5,898 bases of DNA from assembly GCA_946402475.1 (NCBI GenBank), contig CAMIWP010000082.1, forward strand, positions 1 to 5,898, in the 5' to 3' direction. The stretch is from an uncultured Selenomonadaceae bacterium (GTDB lineage: Bacteria > Bacillota_C > Negativicutes > Selenomonadales > Selenomonadaceae). Both the position numbers and the translations under genes were made by a program. The notes under the pieces are model-generated. The model did no database searches. It worked only from the letters and a program-made list of their open reading frames with translations, and had not been told where the DNA came from. Positions 4,983-5,898 of the stretch are shown one piece after another (the stretch's first letter is position 1; every line of letters begins with the position of its first letter).

Positions 4983-5447
4983 ATGAAGGAAGCGATCAGG
5001 CTTATCCGGCGGCAGATGACTCTCTGCGCCGGGATCGGCGAGAGATTGGATGCCCTCAAGGCCGTCCTTCGAAGGAACGAAGGGGGCGGGGAGCTCAGCA
5101 AGGCGGTCAAGGACATCGAATCGATGTTTGCCGGCTTCTCCAAGTTGGAAGAGGAACAGGGGAATTTCCTCCGGACCAGGCAACAGCAGAATATGCTCGA
5201 TTTTGTACAGGCGCAGCCCGCCTCGGTGGAAAGAGATGTGGCCATGCGCCTTCTTTCACAGGCGGAGGACTTGCAGAAGAGCCTTTCCCGTGAGTTGACG
5301 GTGGCGAAGGAGCTCTTGCGGCACGGGAAGGAATTCGTGGACTATCACGTGAACGTGCTGGCCCGGACCAGGGCGGACGGGCCCTACGGACGGCCAGGGA
5401 ATCCGGAGGCCCAGCGGTCGGACAAGATGTTTGAAGCGAACGTGTGA
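4983..5447 (+). CDS. Second FlgN-like flagellar chaperone
   Basis: The 154-residue protein is rich in charged helices and lies 26 bases after flgN and 40 before flgK. AAGGA (4972-4976) lies 6 bases before the ATG. Helical segments span about 1-32, 38-70 and 80-130. The late helix KEFVDYHVNVLART (116-129) resembles the last helix of FlgN. Its tail, GPYGRPG (133-139) ending in MFEANV, parallels the upstream protein: both show YGxxG followed 9-10 residues later by FE. I infer a diverged tandem copy of FlgN, perhaps with a different client such as FlgL. No other domain is recognisable. It might instead be an unrelated helical flagellar protein, since overall identity to FlgN looks low. Confidence 0.7.
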   Translation: MKEAIRLIRRQMTLCAGIGERLDALKAVLRRNEGGGELSKAVKDIESMFAGFSKLEEEQGNFLRTRQQQNMLDFVQAQPASVERDVAMRLLSQAEDLQKSLSRELTVAKELLRHGKEFVDYHVNVLARTRADGPYGRPGNPEAQRSDKMFEANV

Positions 5448-5448
5448 A

Positions 5449-5475
5449 GATACAGAGGATACAGTTGATACCAAG
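5449..5475 (+). repeat. Three tandem 9-base units before flgK
   Basis: GATACAGAG, GATACAGTT and GATACCAAG follow one another, sharing GATAC at a strict 9-base period. They fill most of the 40-base gap between the second FlgN-like gene and flgK and run into the flgK ribosome binding region. This may be chance or a small slippage expansion. Confidence 0.5.
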
Positions 5476-5487
5476 GAAAGATGAGGG

Positions 5488-5898
5488 ATGAGCATGCGGT
5501 CTACCTTTTCAGGACTCAATACACTGGTGCGGGGCATCAATGCAAACCAGCTTTCCCAGCAGACCGTGGGACATAATATCTCCAATGCGGATGTGGAGGG
5601 GTACTCTCGCCAGAGCGTGAACCTCGCGGCGACCCGCGGGCAGTTCCAGAATTCCGTTTACGGTGAAGTCATTGTGGGAACCGGCGTGGATTCCACCTCT
5701 CTGACCAGGGCCAGGGACATCTATGCGGATCGCCAGTACTGGTCGGAGAACTCCACCCAGGAGTATTACAACGCCAGGGCAAAGGAATACGATAAGCTGG
5801 AAGCCATCTTCAACGATACGACAAACGAGGGTGTCCAGAGCGCCTTGGAGGCGTTTTATAAGTCTTGGGATACGCTTTCCGTCTACGCCAGCGATTCC
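5488..5898 (+). CDS. flgK: Flagellar hook-associated protein 1 FlgK, N-terminal part (partial)
   Basis: The open frame runs to the window edge and gives the first 137 residues of FlgK, the first hook-filament junction protein, which is exported by the flagellar type III system and assembled at the hook tip. MRSTFSGLNTLVRGINANQ (3-21) is the typical D0 helix. It leads into VGHNISNADVEGYSRQSV (27-44), the version of the rod/hook family motif that FlgK carries. GTGVDSTSLTRARDIYADRQY (65-85) and a coiled-coil helix (about 88-110) are also usual for FlgK. ATG 5488 has AAGGA (5473-5477) 10 bases upstream. ATG 5494 has GAGGG (5483-5487) 6 bases upstream and would give the common MRSTF start, so either could be used. 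The C-terminal D0 half and any flgL lie beyond the window. Confidence 0.95.
   Translation, partial: MSMRSTFSGLNTLVRGINANQLSQQTVGHNISNADVEGYSRQSVNLAATRGQFQNSVYGEVIVGTGVDSTSLTRARDIYADRQYWSENSTQEYYNARAKEYDKLEAIFNDTTNEGVQSALEAFYKSWDTLSVYASDS

Overview
The window looks like a motile Bacillota chromosome, most likely a flagellated member of the Negativicutes such as Selenomonas. This assignment is an inference. It rests on the Bacillus-like gene order comFC - yvyF - flgM - flgN - flgK, on strong purine-rich Shine-Dalgarno sites, and on a moderately high GC content in most genes. All genes read on the + strand. No tRNA, rRNA, CRISPR array or insertion sequence is visible.

Region 1 (1-162) is the C-terminal end of a ComF-family phosphoribosyltransferase. 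Region 2 (201-3356) is a tightly spaced three-gene unit: ilvB (acetohydroxyacid synthase large subunit), a LicD-family phosphotransferase gene, and ilvN (the ACT-domain regulatory subunit of the same synthase). IlvB and IlvN normally form one holoenzyme for branched-chain amino acid synthesis, so the licD gene between them is the oddest part of the layout. licD appears less GC-rich than its neighbours, and both ilvB and licD appear to start with TTG. The unit begins 38 bases after comF, with no leader, attenuator or terminator between them.

Region 3 (3357-3530) is an intergenic leader holding a candidate extended -10 promoter, an operator-like palindrome and two further inverted repeats. Region 4 (3531-3950) is yvyF, a small protein with two zinc ribbons found in flagellar operons. 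It is followed by a strong rho-independent terminator (4041-4073) whose 3' half overlaps a possible sigma-28-type promoter for the next unit.

Region 5 (4169-5898) is a late flagellar unit: flgM (anti-sigma-28), flgN (export chaperone), a second FlgN-like gene, and the 5' part of flgK (first hook-filament junction protein), which runs off the window. FlgM would hold back sigma-28 until the hook is complete, and the FlgN proteins would escort the junction proteins FlgK/FlgL to the export gate. In Bacillus comFC lies directly beside yvyF-flgM, so the ilvB-licD-ilvN block appears to sit inside an otherwise conserved competence/flagellar array.
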